Positions 19,076 through 28,714 of a stretch of 64,000 bases of DNA are shown here, piece after piece. A program made the translations under genes and the position numbers. Source of the DNA: Planctomycetota bacterium (lineage in GTDB: Bacteria > Planctomycetota > Planctomycetia > Gemmatales > Gemmataceae); contig JAKBAI010000001.1 of NCBI GenBank assembly GCA_021809185.1, forward strand, positions 1 to 64,000. The letters are read 5' to 3'. Below the pieces are notes generated by a model. The model did not search any database. It was not told where the DNA came from and saw nothing but the letters and a program-made list of their open reading frames with translations. Every line of letters starts with the position of its first letter. The first letter of the stretch is position 1.

Positions 19076-20311
19076 ATGAGTGAAACCTTCCCTTTTGTTG
19101 AGCAGGTTGAGTTGCAGGGGCATATAATCGATTCGTTGCTTTTACCAAAAGTGTTGGACGAAATATTGACTCGTGGAGGAAGTTACTCGGTCCAGCATAT
19201 CCACATTGGGCAGAAGCAGATCGACCCGAGTATTGTGCGATTAGAGGTGAGGGCATCGACTTTGCATCAGCTCGAGGAAATCCTGGCGGTGATTCATGAT
19301 CATGGAGCGGTAGCAATTCATGATACCGATTGCCGAACTGTTCCCGCAGATATGGATGGAGCATTTCCGGATGGATTTTATGCGACCACCAATTTTCGAA
19401 CGCAGATTCGTTTACATGGAGAATGGATCGATGTTGAGAATCAAGAGATGGATTGTGGAATTGTTGTCGATCCCGAAGGTCAAGCCGCGAGCTGCATCGC
19501 CATGACCGATGTTCGCCATGGCGATTTGATTGTTCTGGGACGAAAAGGGATTCGCGTTTTTCCTCAAGAACTGGAAAAAAGGACCGATCTATTCGAATTC
19601 ATGTCTTCCCCCGTATCGAGCGAAAAGCCCAAACAGGTGACGGTTCGTGAAATTGCACAGGCCATGAGACGGACAAAAGCGAATGGGGAAAAGATACTCG
19701 CTGTATTGGGACCAGCGGTCGTGCATACGGGTGGTAGTGAGTGGGTTAGCCAATTAATCCGCATGGGTTATTTACATATTTTGTTTGCGGGAAACGCCTT
19801 GGCAACCCATGACCTAGAACAATCGTTGTATGGCACTAGCTTGGGTATCTCTCTCGACCGCGGCCTACCTGCTGAAGAGGGGCATGAGCACCATTTGCGC
19901 ACCATCAATACGATTCGCCGATATAAAGGGATTCGCCAAGCGGTTGAACAAGGGAAAGTGCAAAGTGGTATTATGTATGAATGTATAAAAGCGAATATTC
20001 CTTATCTTCTAGCAGGCAGCATTCGCGATGATGGGCCGTTACCTGAAGTGATTACCGATACTCTTGTAGCACAAGCTAAAATGCGGTCGATGATTCCGGG
20101 GGTAGGCTTCGCCTTGATGGTTGCTACTACTCTACATTCGGTAGCGGTTGGGAATCTGCTTCCTGCCTGGGTGAAAGTCGCTTGCGTTGATATTAATCCT
20201 GCAACGGTTACAAAATTAATGGATCGCGGCAGTGTACAAACTATTGGGATTGTTAGCGATGTTGAACCGTTCTTGCGCTCTCTGGTTCTCGAACTAGAAA
20301 AAGGGGGCTAA
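19076..20311 (+). CDS. TIGR00300 / LOR-SDH family protein, probable ornithine cyclodeaminase
   Basis: 411 aa. The N-terminal segment (VELQGHIIDSLLLPKVLDEI) and the body match the TIGR00300 family, which shares the LOR/SDH conserved region. Known relatives are the archaeal ornithine cyclodeaminase (MMP1218 type) and the C-terminal part of cyanobacterial ArgZ/AgrE, which turn ornithine into proline and ammonia with NAD. A nucleotide-binding region lies in the C-terminal half (GKVQSGIMYECIKANIPYLLAGSIRDDGPLPEV; VACVDINPATVTKLMDRGS). It stands alone, without a fused arginine dihydrolase. The start is supported by AAGGAAATAGG. The family call is firm; the enzymatic role is inferred from relatives. 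Confidence 0.82.
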   Translation: MSETFPFVEQVELQGHIIDSLLLPKVLDEILTRGGSYSVQHIHIGQKQIDPSIVRLEVRASTLHQLEEILAVIHDHGAVAIHDTDCRTVPADMDGAFPDGFYATTNFRTQIRLHGEWIDVENQEMDCGIVVDPEGQAASCIAMTDVRHGDLIVLGRKGIRVFPQELEKRTDLFEFMSSPVSSEKPKQVTVREIAQAMRRTKANGEKILAVLGPAVVHTGGSEWVSQLIRMGYLHILFAGNALATHDLEQSLYGTSLGISLDRGLPAEEGHEHHLRTINTIRRYKGIRQAVEQGKVQSGIMYECIKANIPYLLAGSIRDDGPLPEVITDTLVAQAKMRSMIPGVGFALMVATTLHSVAVGNLLPAWVKVACVDINPATVTKLMDRGSVQTIGIVSDVEPFLRSLVLELEKGG

Positions 20312-20370
20312 TTAACGGACGATCTCAAGAAGTTGTAGCGGGGGTCCGATCAAGCAATTAGAGAGACGAT

Positions 20371-20410
20371 CGACCCATCAATCGATTTGCATTTTATTTT
20401 TGATGGGTCG
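20371..20410. terminator. Bidirectional terminator hairpin
   Basis: CGACCCATCAA (20371-20381) pairs perfectly with TTGATGGGTCG (20400-20410) around an 18-nt loop, between the convergent TIGR00300 and MMPL genes. A-rich bases follow on the plus side and T-rich ones lie within the loop. Confidence 0.7.
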
Positions 20411-20454
20411 AAAACAGAAAAATTTTAACCGATAAAAAATATGGATTCCGTAAC

Positions 20455-23160
20455 CTATCCCGCACGGCGAAACGGCGATTGCATATCCACAAAGGGATTT
20501 TGCGATTCTTCCTGTTGGGAAAGCTGTGGATCTCTAACCGTAGTAGCAGGGCTTTCTTCTTTACCATCGTGCCGGATTACAATATGGCGCGGAGAACCTT
20601 CTACTGGATGATCTTCATTGGTACCACTGGTACTAATGGTCCCAATGGTACCGATCTGCGTAAGAGAATTTTGATTGTTTGCAAGAGAGTTGTTCCCTTT
20701 GGCAGCGAGTTCTAAAAGAGCAGCAATGGGAGCCGGGGCCGAAGGGGAAGGTAATATCGTTAACTGTTGGATTTTTTCTAGGAGAGAAGTGGGTGTATCC
20801 ACAGTTTGTGTAGTTGTTTCCTCTTGGTCACGGTAGACGATAAGCATAAAAGCTGGGACTAATAGAGAACGGATAATCAGAGTATCAAGCAAAATACCAA
20901 TACCGAGTGCAAAACCAATCTGCTTGAGAGTGCTCAAATCGGCCAACATCAATGTCCCGAAAGTGCCAGCCATGATTATCCCGCAAGCGGTAATCGTTCC
21001 GCCTGTAGCCGCAAGGCCACGTCGAGTGCCTTCAATAGGTCCATGCCGTTTCATTTCCTGGAGAATACGGGTAACCAGCAAAATATTGTAATCTTCGCCA
21101 ATGGCGACCAAGATGGTAAACAGGAAAAACGGCACGCGCCATTCAACTTCCCCAAACGGTTTGCCTGTATATAGGTTGGCAAAGATGGCCGTGATCCCCA
21201 TGGTAGCAAGATAACTCAATAGAACCGTAATCAATAAATAAGCAGCAAGCCAGGCTTTCTTCACGAGGATGAGCAAAATAAAGAATACCCCACTCGTTAC
21301 CAATGAGTTCACGACCCAGCGATCGTGAGCGATAACTCGTCCCATATCTCTGCTGTGCAGAGTGACACCAAAAAGTTCCCAGTGCGCGCTAGGTTGTTGT
21401 GTAAACGAAATGGGTAGTCGTTCGCTTAGCCAAGATTCGATCAACTCCAGTGTTTCGATCGCTTTACCATCGAATGGATCGGAAGCGCAGATAATATCGA
21501 TGCGAGCGACAAACAGTTGGTTTTCTTGTGCAGATACATGGGACAGATAAAATTGATCGGCCGCTAATTGCGTTATTTTTTGCTTCATTCCCGAAATGCC
21601 CTTGCCAATCGAAGAGAGCAGAGAATTCTTCTCCTGAGTAGATTCGCTACCCAGAAAACGATTGATGTTCGCGGGTTTGCGGATGGGGCTATTCGTGGGT
21701 GGCAATTCCACCCCCAAAGGCTGCGTTGCTGAGCGTACTTCGCTAACGTTTGGCAAAAAGGAAAATCCTCTGCTGAGCTGAGCAATGAGTTCTTTTTCTT
21801 TTGGGGAGTTCCAATCGTTAGGGGAAACGAGCAGGACGGAGATAGGTCCGGTTTCCCCTGCGGTGAAATGGGTTTGAATCACTTCGAGTCCGCGCACACT
21901 TTGACTGATGGGCGATAGATCGCCGATCGGTTTAAAGGTGGGGGAAATCCGCAAGCCTATAGCGATGAATGGGAGCAAAATAGCTAAGGAACCGAGCAAA
22001 AGCAAGAGCGGGTATTTGACAACGACATGACTAGTATCGTTCCAAAAGCCCGAACGCGGGCGATTGGGGGTCATCCACTGGATTTTCAAAGGCCAGAAAG
22101 CAGTTTTTTTGCCGATTCGTAATAAAGCGGGAGTAAGAGTCAATGATGCGCAGAGTCCGATAAATAAAGCAATGGCGATGACCGGACCTGCACAACGAAT
22201 TTTACCAAATTCGGCAAACCCCATCATCCCCAAACCGCAAATAACCGTGCCCGCACTCGCCGTTAGCGCACCTCCCACGGAGTGCAGTGCTCGCCGTAAG
22301 CCATCGGGTACTTTCTGACCCATTTCTAATTCTTCTCGGTACCGCGCGATTAAAAATAGACAATAATCGGTTCCTGCCCCAAACAATATGACAATAGCAA
22401 ATACCTGGGAGATATTGACGATATGGACCCCAGGAATCAACGTCGCTAATGCCAGCAGTTTGATCGAAACCCAAACTGCTATACCGATGGTGAATAAGGG
22501 GATAATAGCGAGAACGGGAGAGCGATAAACAGCCAATAAAACAATTATTACTAGAAATAGAGTCGCTAGAGTGGTATGGTCTAAACTATTCGCGCTTGCC
22601 GTAACTAAATCGCGACCAATCCCCGCTGTGCCGGTAATCCTCAACTCGAGATTGTCATCCAGATGCGATTCTGCGATTGATCGTAATTCCTTTTCGATAA
22701 CATCAACCGTTTCTCTTGTCTGCATCGCTAAATAAGGGGTGCCGAGAGAGACTTGAATCAGCGTTGATTGCTGATCGTGGCTCATTAATCGCGCACCAAT
22801 TGGACCATCTCGATACGAAGAGATTCCACTGATTTGTAATTTCGGTTCCTCATTTTTAAGCCATTGCAGTTTATTAACGAGCTGATCCACCAACTGATAA
22901 TCTTGTTTGAGAAGAGTGCCCTCTTTGCGATGAATGGCAATAATTGCCCGCGAAGCGCAAACCTCTTTGGGAAAAGCTTCCTCCATCAAAGTTAAACCGC
23001 GGACAACTGGATAATCGGACGGTAAAAAGCGAATATCATCGTCCTGAGTTTTCCCCTGCCAATCGGGTGCGATGGCAGTTAACGTAAAGCCCAGAACGAA
23101 CCAGCCTAGAATCACCTTCCAGGGGTGCGCTGTAGCGAATCTTCCTGGAAAGTCTACCAT
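20455..23160 (-). CDS. MMPL/RND-superfamily transporter
   Basis: 901-aa inner-membrane transporter, probably proton-driven export of a lipid or hydrophobic compound. One N-terminal transmembrane helix (WKVILGWFVLGFTLTAIAP) and a large periplasmic loop precede the first five-helix bundle. The pattern then repeats, giving the twofold RND symmetry. The G-x-x-x-D-Y motifs are in FGAGTDYCLFLIARYREEL (about residue 265) and AIGEDYNILLVTRILQEM (about 687), which hold the proton-relay Asp. A cytoplasmic C-terminal tail of about 130 residues is polar and low in complexity. AAGGGA lies upstream of the ATG. No adaptor or outer-membrane partner is adjacent, as is usual for MMPL rather than HAE-type pumps. 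Confidence 0.9.
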   Translation of the reverse strand: MVDFPGRFATAHPWKVILGWFVLGFTLTAIAPDWQGKTQDDDIRFLPSDYPVVRGLTLMEEAFPKEVCASRAIIAIHRKEGTLLKQDYQLVDQLVNKLQWLKNEEPKLQISGISSYRDGPIGARLMSHDQQSTLIQVSLGTPYLAMQTRETVDVIEKELRSIAESHLDDNLELRITGTAGIGRDLVTASANSLDHTTLATLFLVIIVLLAVYRSPVLAIIPLFTIGIAVWVSIKLLALATLIPGVHIVNISQVFAIVILFGAGTDYCLFLIARYREELEMGQKVPDGLRRALHSVGGALTASAGTVICGLGMMGFAEFGKIRCAGPVIAIALFIGLCASLTLTPALLRIGKKTAFWPLKIQWMTPNRPRSGFWNDTSHVVVKYPLLLLLGSLAILLPFIAIGLRISPTFKPIGDLSPISQSVRGLEVIQTHFTAGETGPISVLLVSPNDWNSPKEKELIAQLSRGFSFLPNVSEVRSATQPLGVELPPTNSPIRKPANINRFLGSESTQEKNSLLSSIGKGISGMKQKITQLAADQFYLSHVSAQENQLFVARIDIICASDPFDGKAIETLELIESWLSERLPISFTQQPSAHWELFGVTLHSRDMGRVIAHDRWVVNSLVTSGVFFILLILVKKAWLAAYLLITVLLSYLATMGITAIFANLYTGKPFGEVEWRVPFFLFTILVAIGEDYNILLVTRILQEMKRHGPIEGTRRGLAATGGTITACGIIMAGTFGTLMLADLSTLKQIGFALGIGILLDTLIIRSLLVPAFMLIVYRDQEETTTQTVDTPTSLLEKIQQLTILPSPSAPAPIAALLELAAKGNNSLANNQNSLTQIGTIGTISTSGTNEDHPVEGSPRHIVIRHDGKEESPATTVRDPQLSQQEESQNPFVDMQSPFRRAG

Positions 23161-24368
23161 GTTCTTTTCCCTTTTCGATATTTAGGGGTATATTGATTAT
23201 TTACCATAGTTGCTCAAATTCACGGGGTTATCCATTCCCCTTTTTTTATCTTTGCGGTAGCTATCAATTGTGGTTTGTCAGTATCAATTAATTTAGACGG
23301 TTGTTTGCTAGCAAAATTACTTGCCTATAAAGTCTCCCAGCGACACCATTACGATGGTGTCTCTAGCCGAAATAGTCGCAAAATCGCGATCGACAATCTT
23401 TGGTTATTCTGATTCAAATAATACGCATTCTTTTTCAGCTCTCTAGCTATCTTTGATATTTTGCTTTATTATTTTGCCCAATTTACTTTTCTTAGATTCA
23501 CGCAGCTTTGCCCATATTACCATTAGCAGCTTTGCCCATATTACCATTACAGGAGTATTTCGCCTGATCTATATTCCCCAGAGTCACATTACGATGCCAG
23601 CTCCCCATAAATGGAGTTTTGGTATCGGCGAACTATCACTCGCCCCAATGGAGTATGAGGGATGAGACATCAGATCACGTAAAAAACCTATTTTGCCTTA
23701 TTTTTCAAAAGTATCTAACCAGAAGTACTTCTTTTCGTCAATAGCGGATAGAGGTGATCCTCTTCGGTTTCGGATAGGTTTCGATTGATGAAAAAATTGC
23801 TATTGGAATAATGAGTAATATTAAACGAACGGTGTTTGTGAGGCAGAGAAATCGAAAAAAATGTTATGTTCAAGATCCATCTAAAGATGATTTTTTGTCA
23901 AAATCTAAGAGGTTTCCCTTTTATTATCTGTTTTTTACTGTTATTTTGAAACAAGGAATCTACTTTAGGCAGTTCATTTTGTTCTCGGCCATTCAGCTTT
24001 CAATGCCTTTGTGTGATACCAAAACCATTAAACCTACACTATTCTGATTTCCGAACATGATCTCTAGGAGTTCTTCGATTCCATAAACAAGCAGGATAGA
24101 CCATGATCATTAGTTTAAGATGATGTGTAGGGGTTTCGGCCATGATTAATAAGTGGCGTTCTGGGCTGATACTCTTTCAATAAACCTTTCTCTCGCATCG
24201 TTTGCTGTATTCTCTTTGAACCCTAGGATCGGCTTGCTGTTGCGGCTTGTTAACGGTTTGTTAGTTTTTAGCAATCAAATCGATCTTATCCTTTGAACGA
24301 TTGCAATCATTTTAGGTATTTGTGCCTATTCCATATCTTGAAATGGTAATTCCAGCAAGTCCTCCGTT
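23161..24368. other. Gene-poor spacer of 1.2 kb
   Basis: Contains a short hairpin GACACCAT-TACG-ATGGTGTC at about 23342-23361, a perfect 24-bp tandem duplication, and scattered short open frames on both strands. One 33-codon minus frame near 24.13-24.23 kb reads KRIQQTMREKGLLKEYQPR, faintly like the C-terminal helix of IS3-type transposases. The longer plus-strand frames here are not protein-like. Confidence 0.5.
23502..23549. repeat. Perfect 24-bp tandem duplication
   Basis: GCAGCTTTGCCCATATTACC plus ATTA occurs at 23502-23525 and again at 23526-23549, with no difference between the copies, indicating a recent slippage or duplication event. Confidence 0.95.
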
Positions 24369-24773
24369 TTACGCCTCTTCTAGTATCGATTTTAGAATGG
24401 ACCACTGTTCTTTAGTAATAGGCATTACAGATAGGCGAGCTAATCGAACTAACTCCCAGTTAGCCAGTTTTGGTTCTTGTTTGATTCTGGCAAGGGTAAG
24501 AGGTTGTTTGAGTTTCTCGACTGGCTTGACCGAAACAATAACCGCTTTTTCATCATTCGGGTCGCTTTTGGCTGCTTCGGTAGCAGCCATGATCCCAACA
24601 ATCGCTTTTTCTTTGCCCGTATGATAAAAAAGAATCTGATCTCCCGATTGGACCTGTCTTAGATATTGTTTAGCAAGAGGATTATTAACCCCTTCCCAAA
24701 TGGTCTTTCCTTCAGCGGCCAAATCATCATAGGAATAATCGCTCGGTTCTTGTTTGAATAACCATTTAACCAT
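24369..24773 (-). CDS. EVE domain protein
   Basis: 134-aa PUA-like EVE domain protein (ThYU/DUF55 type), expected to bind modified bases in DNA or RNA. The N-terminus WLFKQEPSDYSYDDL, the core IWEGVNNPLAKQYLRQVQSGDQILFYHTGKEKAIVG and the end RLARLSVMPITKEQWSIL are the typical EVE segments. GGAG stands 8 bases before ATG 24773; an upstream in-frame TTG at 24785 overlaps that site and is rejected. EVE proteins are sometimes fused or linked to restriction systems, but no such genes lie near. Confidence 0.93.
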   Translation of the reverse strand: MVKWLFKQEPSDYSYDDLAAEGKTIWEGVNNPLAKQYLRQVQSGDQILFYHTGKEKAIVGIMAATEAAKSDPNDEKAVIVSVKPVEKLKQPLTLARIKQEPKLANWELVRLARLSVMPITKEQWSILKSILEEA

Positions 24774-25695
24774 AATAATCTCCAAGGGGTTCTTTGCTAA
24801 TTATAATAATGAATCAGCTCGCATTTTCTAAAAGTTGATCCAAGAAAAGTAATCAATTCGTTCGATTGCTATAATTCAGAAAATAATAATTCGAATTTTA
24901 AGATTGATCTGAATAGATGTCTCTTCCAAGATTGTTGTATTCGATTACTACTGGCGATTCCCTTTTGACTCTCCAATGTTTTTCGGAATGAATTTTAGAA
25001 ATGTTTAAAATATTTACCAACGAAATTAGATTAGAGTAGGTTAATTATTTTATGGTTATTTCCTTTCAAATATAGAAGTGAGGGGAATTTGTGGATTAGT
25101 TAATTCACTCATAAATGTTAAAATGGTTGTTGAATTGATAGATAAAATAGGGAATTTGAGAAATAATTTAATCGATTGGTTGGGAATTTTTAAGTGTATT
25201 AATTCTTAGATTGGCGATTTGGTGAACAAGGCAATAATTTGAATAGAAGATATATAAAATTGAAGAAACTAAAGTGTTTAAAGATAAGCTATAGTAGAAA
25301 AGTTGATTCACCCGAGAAAAAAACTCCAATTCAATTCAACGTTTAAAGTTGGTTTACCAGAAGAAGTGTAATTATCCCCATAAAGCGAAAAAGTGATATA
25401 GTTCTTAGAAGATGACATTGGGAGTGATTTAATCTTCGTTTGAAAAGAAAAGTTCAAGAATCTTGATTTGGAATGATCATAATTGAAAAATGGATTCTAA
25501 ATAACGGAAAAGGTATTGAATAAAAAGGTATAAAATAGGACATTCATTAAACAATTACTTACAGTCCACGTTAAGATATAGATTCGAGGAATTTGAGTTT
25601 TAATTTTTGAAAAAAACCAAAGATGCATATTTTTCGTAAATGGAATCAAATAGATTATCGATGGAGTAAAAAATCTTAAGGGGAACAGGTGTCAT
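24774..25695. other. AT-rich spacer upstream of the PilM gene
   Basis: About 920 bp, very AT-rich, divergent between the EVE gene and the PilM operon. No coding frame or RNA gene recognised. It probably carries the promoter of the three-gene PilM unit. Confidence 0.55.
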
Positions 25696-28437
25696 ATGGC
25701 GAAAACAGCTGGGATTTGGGGAGTTGATATAGGTCAGAGTACCGTGAAAGCGGTTCGAGTTGAACTGATCGATGGTCAGGTAAGTGCAACGGCATTTGAT
25801 TTTATCGAACATCCTAAAGTATTATCACAACCTGATGCCGACCCAGATCAACTGATACGTGAAGCGTTAGTGCAATTTCTGTCGCGCAATCCGATCAAAG
25901 GGGATCAGGTTGCTATTTCTATTCCTGGTCAATCCGGGTTAGCTCGATTTGTTAAGCTCCCTCCTGTAGAAGAGAAAAAGATAGTCGATATTGTTCGATT
26001 TGAAGCAAAACAACAGATTCCGTTTCCTCTTGAAGAAGTCGTTTGGGATTATCAGAAGATAGGGCAAGGGACGGTAACCGATGGATTTGCCGTCGATACG
26101 GAAATCGGTCTATTTGCGATGAAACGGGATGTGATAAGCCGATATCTCGGTCATTTTAATGGAGTAGATATCCCCGTTCATTTTGTGCAAATGACACCAC
26201 TTGCCTTATGCAACTATGCGATTTACGATGTATTAAAGCTCAATTCCAGTGGCTTACCTGATTCGGGTGATGGGGAGGAGCCTACCAGTTTTAAAAAGAA
26301 CTGTGTGGTAATTATGGATATTGGAACCGAGGGTTCCAATCTGATAATCACGGATGGTAAGCGAATCATTTGGCAGCGACCAATCCCGTTAGGTGGTAAT
26401 AATTTTACTCGAGCTTTGACCAAAGAACTGAAAATGACCTTTGCTAAAGCGGAACATCTCAAACGAAATGCTGCAAAATCACCAGAATTACCAAATATTT
26501 TGAAGGCGTTGAAACCAGTTTTGACTGAATTTGTCGATGAAGTTCAACGATCGTTGAGATATTTTACGAATACTCATAAAGATGCAAATGTCGTTCGTTT
26601 AATCGGTTTGGGTGGCGCATTTCGATTGCCGGGTTTGCAGAAATATTTGAGCGATAAGTTGCAGCTCGAGGTTCTCCGACCAAGCAAATTTGAAAAGCTT
26701 TTTGGTGATGTTGTTATCAGTAATTCTGTCTTTACGGAAAATATTTTGAGTTTCCCGGTTGCATACGGGTTAGCGATTCAGGGATTGCGCTTATCGCGAA
26801 TCAGTACGAATCTTTTGCCCCCCGAAATTTCCTTCGATCGAAAAATCCGTGCGAAGAAACCTTGGGCGGTCGTATCCGCAGCAACTTTATTATTTGGAAC
26901 AACTACCCTTGCATTTTTCTCGTCGATCCCATTTGAAACGGTAAATGCAGAAAGTTTAGCCAAACAGATTAAGAATGATTCTGATGAAATAAAGCGTTCT
27001 CAGACCGTCAATTCAGAGATATCGAGTAGAGAAAAAGAAGTAGAAACGACAAAATTGGATGTTTTAGCTTTAATTGCAGGTCAAGAAGAACGTATCAATT
27101 GGATTCGGCTGAACGAATTCATTAATCGATCGTTGCCGATGCCAGGTAAAAAAGAGGAGGGGGGAACCCTAGACGATCCAGAACGTAGACCACTTTGGCA
27201 AACTGATGCCGCTCGCCGAGCAACGGAAGTTTACAAAGAACGGCTCAAAGCAGGGATCGATCCACAAATAGGCTGGGACGATTTTACTCGATCGGCCCTT
27301 TGCACCGTCGATTTAGAAGGAGTTACTTGTCGCTATACCGACAATCTCAAAACTTATTTTGAAAAGGTGAAGAAAGATTCCAAAACATACACCGGTGAAG
27401 AATTGGCGGGGATGCTGCCAGAAGATTTGAATAAACCCCCTGAAGGGGCAGGTTGGGTGGTCGAATTAAGAGGAACTTCTTCCTATTTTCAGAAAACCAA
27501 GATCAATGGAGTCGAGACCGATTTCCAGGGGCGAGAGTTTATCTTGGCAACTCTGGTTAAAAATTTGCAAATGGAAGCTAAAGCACTGCTAGCTGCGGGC
27601 GGGGCAACTAATCCCACTACGGCAACAACGGGAAATGCAACAACACCAGCAGGGACACCAGGAACAACACCAGGAGGTAGCAATTCAAATCAGAAAGCAG
27701 ATCCAATCCAAGTGAGTCATGTTTTTCTTTGGGCTGCCTTTGAAGATAAAGAACCTAAATTAAACGAATTCAAGTTTTTGACTAATAAACCGCTTGTCGA
27801 TTATGTCGTAACTGACCCCGTTGCTCCTGGAAGTGCAACAGGGACAACTACCACTCCGACAACAGGAACTCCCACAGGGATGAGCGGCGGAACACCAACG
27901 GGAATGAGCGGCGGCACGCCTACAGGAATGATGGGGGGTATGCCAAGTGGTATGACAGGAGGCACATCATCGGGTACCTCCGCTACAAATACATCTTGGA
28001 CAAGATTAACCAGTGGCGAGGGGGGCGAAGGGTCTGGCCTGATGGCTGGTATGCCTCGTATGGGTGGAAATAAAGCGATCATGGGAGGAGTGCCTAGTTT
28101 GCCATCTGGGGGGATGCTTGGTTCAGGAGGGAGTGGTTCTGGAGCAGGGGATAATCCTTATCGGCTTGGAACTACTGGAACTTCTGAGGGAGGATCGGGG
28201 GGATTTGGCCCAATGCTAGGAGGAGGCCCCAAAGGTTCTTCCGGAAAGAAATCACCATTTTTACCAGGTGGTACATCTCCAATTGGTCCCAATGGTGGGG
28301 GAAATAAAGGTAACGAAGGAACAAATCCAGAAGATTTGGCAAATAAAAAGAAAATCAAAAAACATTCACGATACGAATTTGTGGTTTTATTCGTTTGGAA
28401 GGAACCCACCCCTTCCGATCGATATTTAAAGAAATAA
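25696..28437 (+). CDS. pilM: PilM-like actin-fold ATPase fused to a PilN-like membrane segment
   Basis: 913 aa against about 350 for classical PilM. Residues 1-360 are the SHS2/actin-like PilM domain: GIWGVDIGQSTVKAVRVE, VVIMDIGTEGSNLIITDGK (nucleotide-binding loops), LIGLGGAFRLPGLQKYL. A transmembrane helix at about 389-410 and a coiled coil (EIKRSQTVNSEISSREKEVETT) follow, leading to INWIRLNEFINRSLP, which matches the layout of PilN. The rest is an extracytoplasmic domain interrupted by Thr/Gly tracts and a Gly/Met-rich tract (GTPTGMSGGTPTGMSGG). AAGGGGA precedes the ATG. Type IV pilus or type II secretion PilM-PilN form the inner-membrane platform. The fusion is inferred from topology, not from strong PilN sequence matches. 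Two co-directional single-span proteins follow. Confidence 0.83.
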   Translation: MAKTAGIWGVDIGQSTVKAVRVELIDGQVSATAFDFIEHPKVLSQPDADPDQLIREALVQFLSRNPIKGDQVAISIPGQSGLARFVKLPPVEEKKIVDIVRFEAKQQIPFPLEEVVWDYQKIGQGTVTDGFAVDTEIGLFAMKRDVISRYLGHFNGVDIPVHFVQMTPLALCNYAIYDVLKLNSSGLPDSGDGEEPTSFKKNCVVIMDIGTEGSNLIITDGKRIIWQRPIPLGGNNFTRALTKELKMTFAKAEHLKRNAAKSPELPNILKALKPVLTEFVDEVQRSLRYFTNTHKDANVVRLIGLGGAFRLPGLQKYLSDKLQLEVLRPSKFEKLFGDVVISNSVFTENILSFPVAYGLAIQGLRLSRISTNLLPPEISFDRKIRAKKPWAVVSAATLLFGTTTLAFFSSIPFETVNAESLAKQIKNDSDEIKRSQTVNSEISSREKEVETTKLDVLALIAGQEERINWIRLNEFINRSLPMPGKKEEGGTLDDPERRPLWQTDAARRATEVYKERLKAGIDPQIGWDDFTRSALCTVDLEGVTCRYTDNLKTYFEKVKKDSKTYTGEELAGMLPEDLNKPPEGAGWVVELRGTSSYFQKTKINGVETDFQGREFILATLVKNLQMEAKALLAAGGATNPTTATTGNATTPAGTPGTTPGGSNSNQKADPIQVSHVFLWAAFEDKEPKLNEFKFLTNKPLVDYVVTDPVAPGSATGTTTTPTTGTPTGMSGGTPTGMSGGTPTGMMGGMPSGMTGGTSSGTSATNTSWTRLTSGEGGEGSGLMAGMPRMGGNKAIMGGVPSLPSGGMLGSGGSGSGAGDNPYRLGTTGTSEGGSGGFGPMLGGGPKGSSGKKSPFLPGGTSPIGPNGGGNKGNEGTNPEDLANKKKIKKHSRYEFVVLFVWKEPTPSDRYLKK

Positions 28438-28714
28438 TCGATTCGATTCTGAAAGAACTTGATAACGTATGGAGCTATCTAATTCTGCAAAGAAATACCT
28501 GTCTCCATATGTTCCTCACACGATTATTAAAAGATCTTTTACATGTAGATCGAGCAATAAATTTATAGAGGGTAGTTCAATATGGATGGATCAATTCCCC
28601 TATTGGCAATCATTTAGCTAGAGTAAAGCAATGAGTTACGATCATAAATAAAATGTAAATAACTATTATCTAAATAAATATAAAAAATGATGGCGTGAAA
28701 TACCGGAGTAGAGT

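Noticed and set aside
23453-23665. 70-codon plus frame containing FAHITIS repeats
   Set aside because: The repeats come only from the 24-bp DNA duplication. There is no start signal and the composition is not protein-like.
27801-28409. Pro/Val-rich minus frames within the PilM gene
   Set aside because: They are shadows of the Gly/Thr/Met-rich tract on the plus strand.
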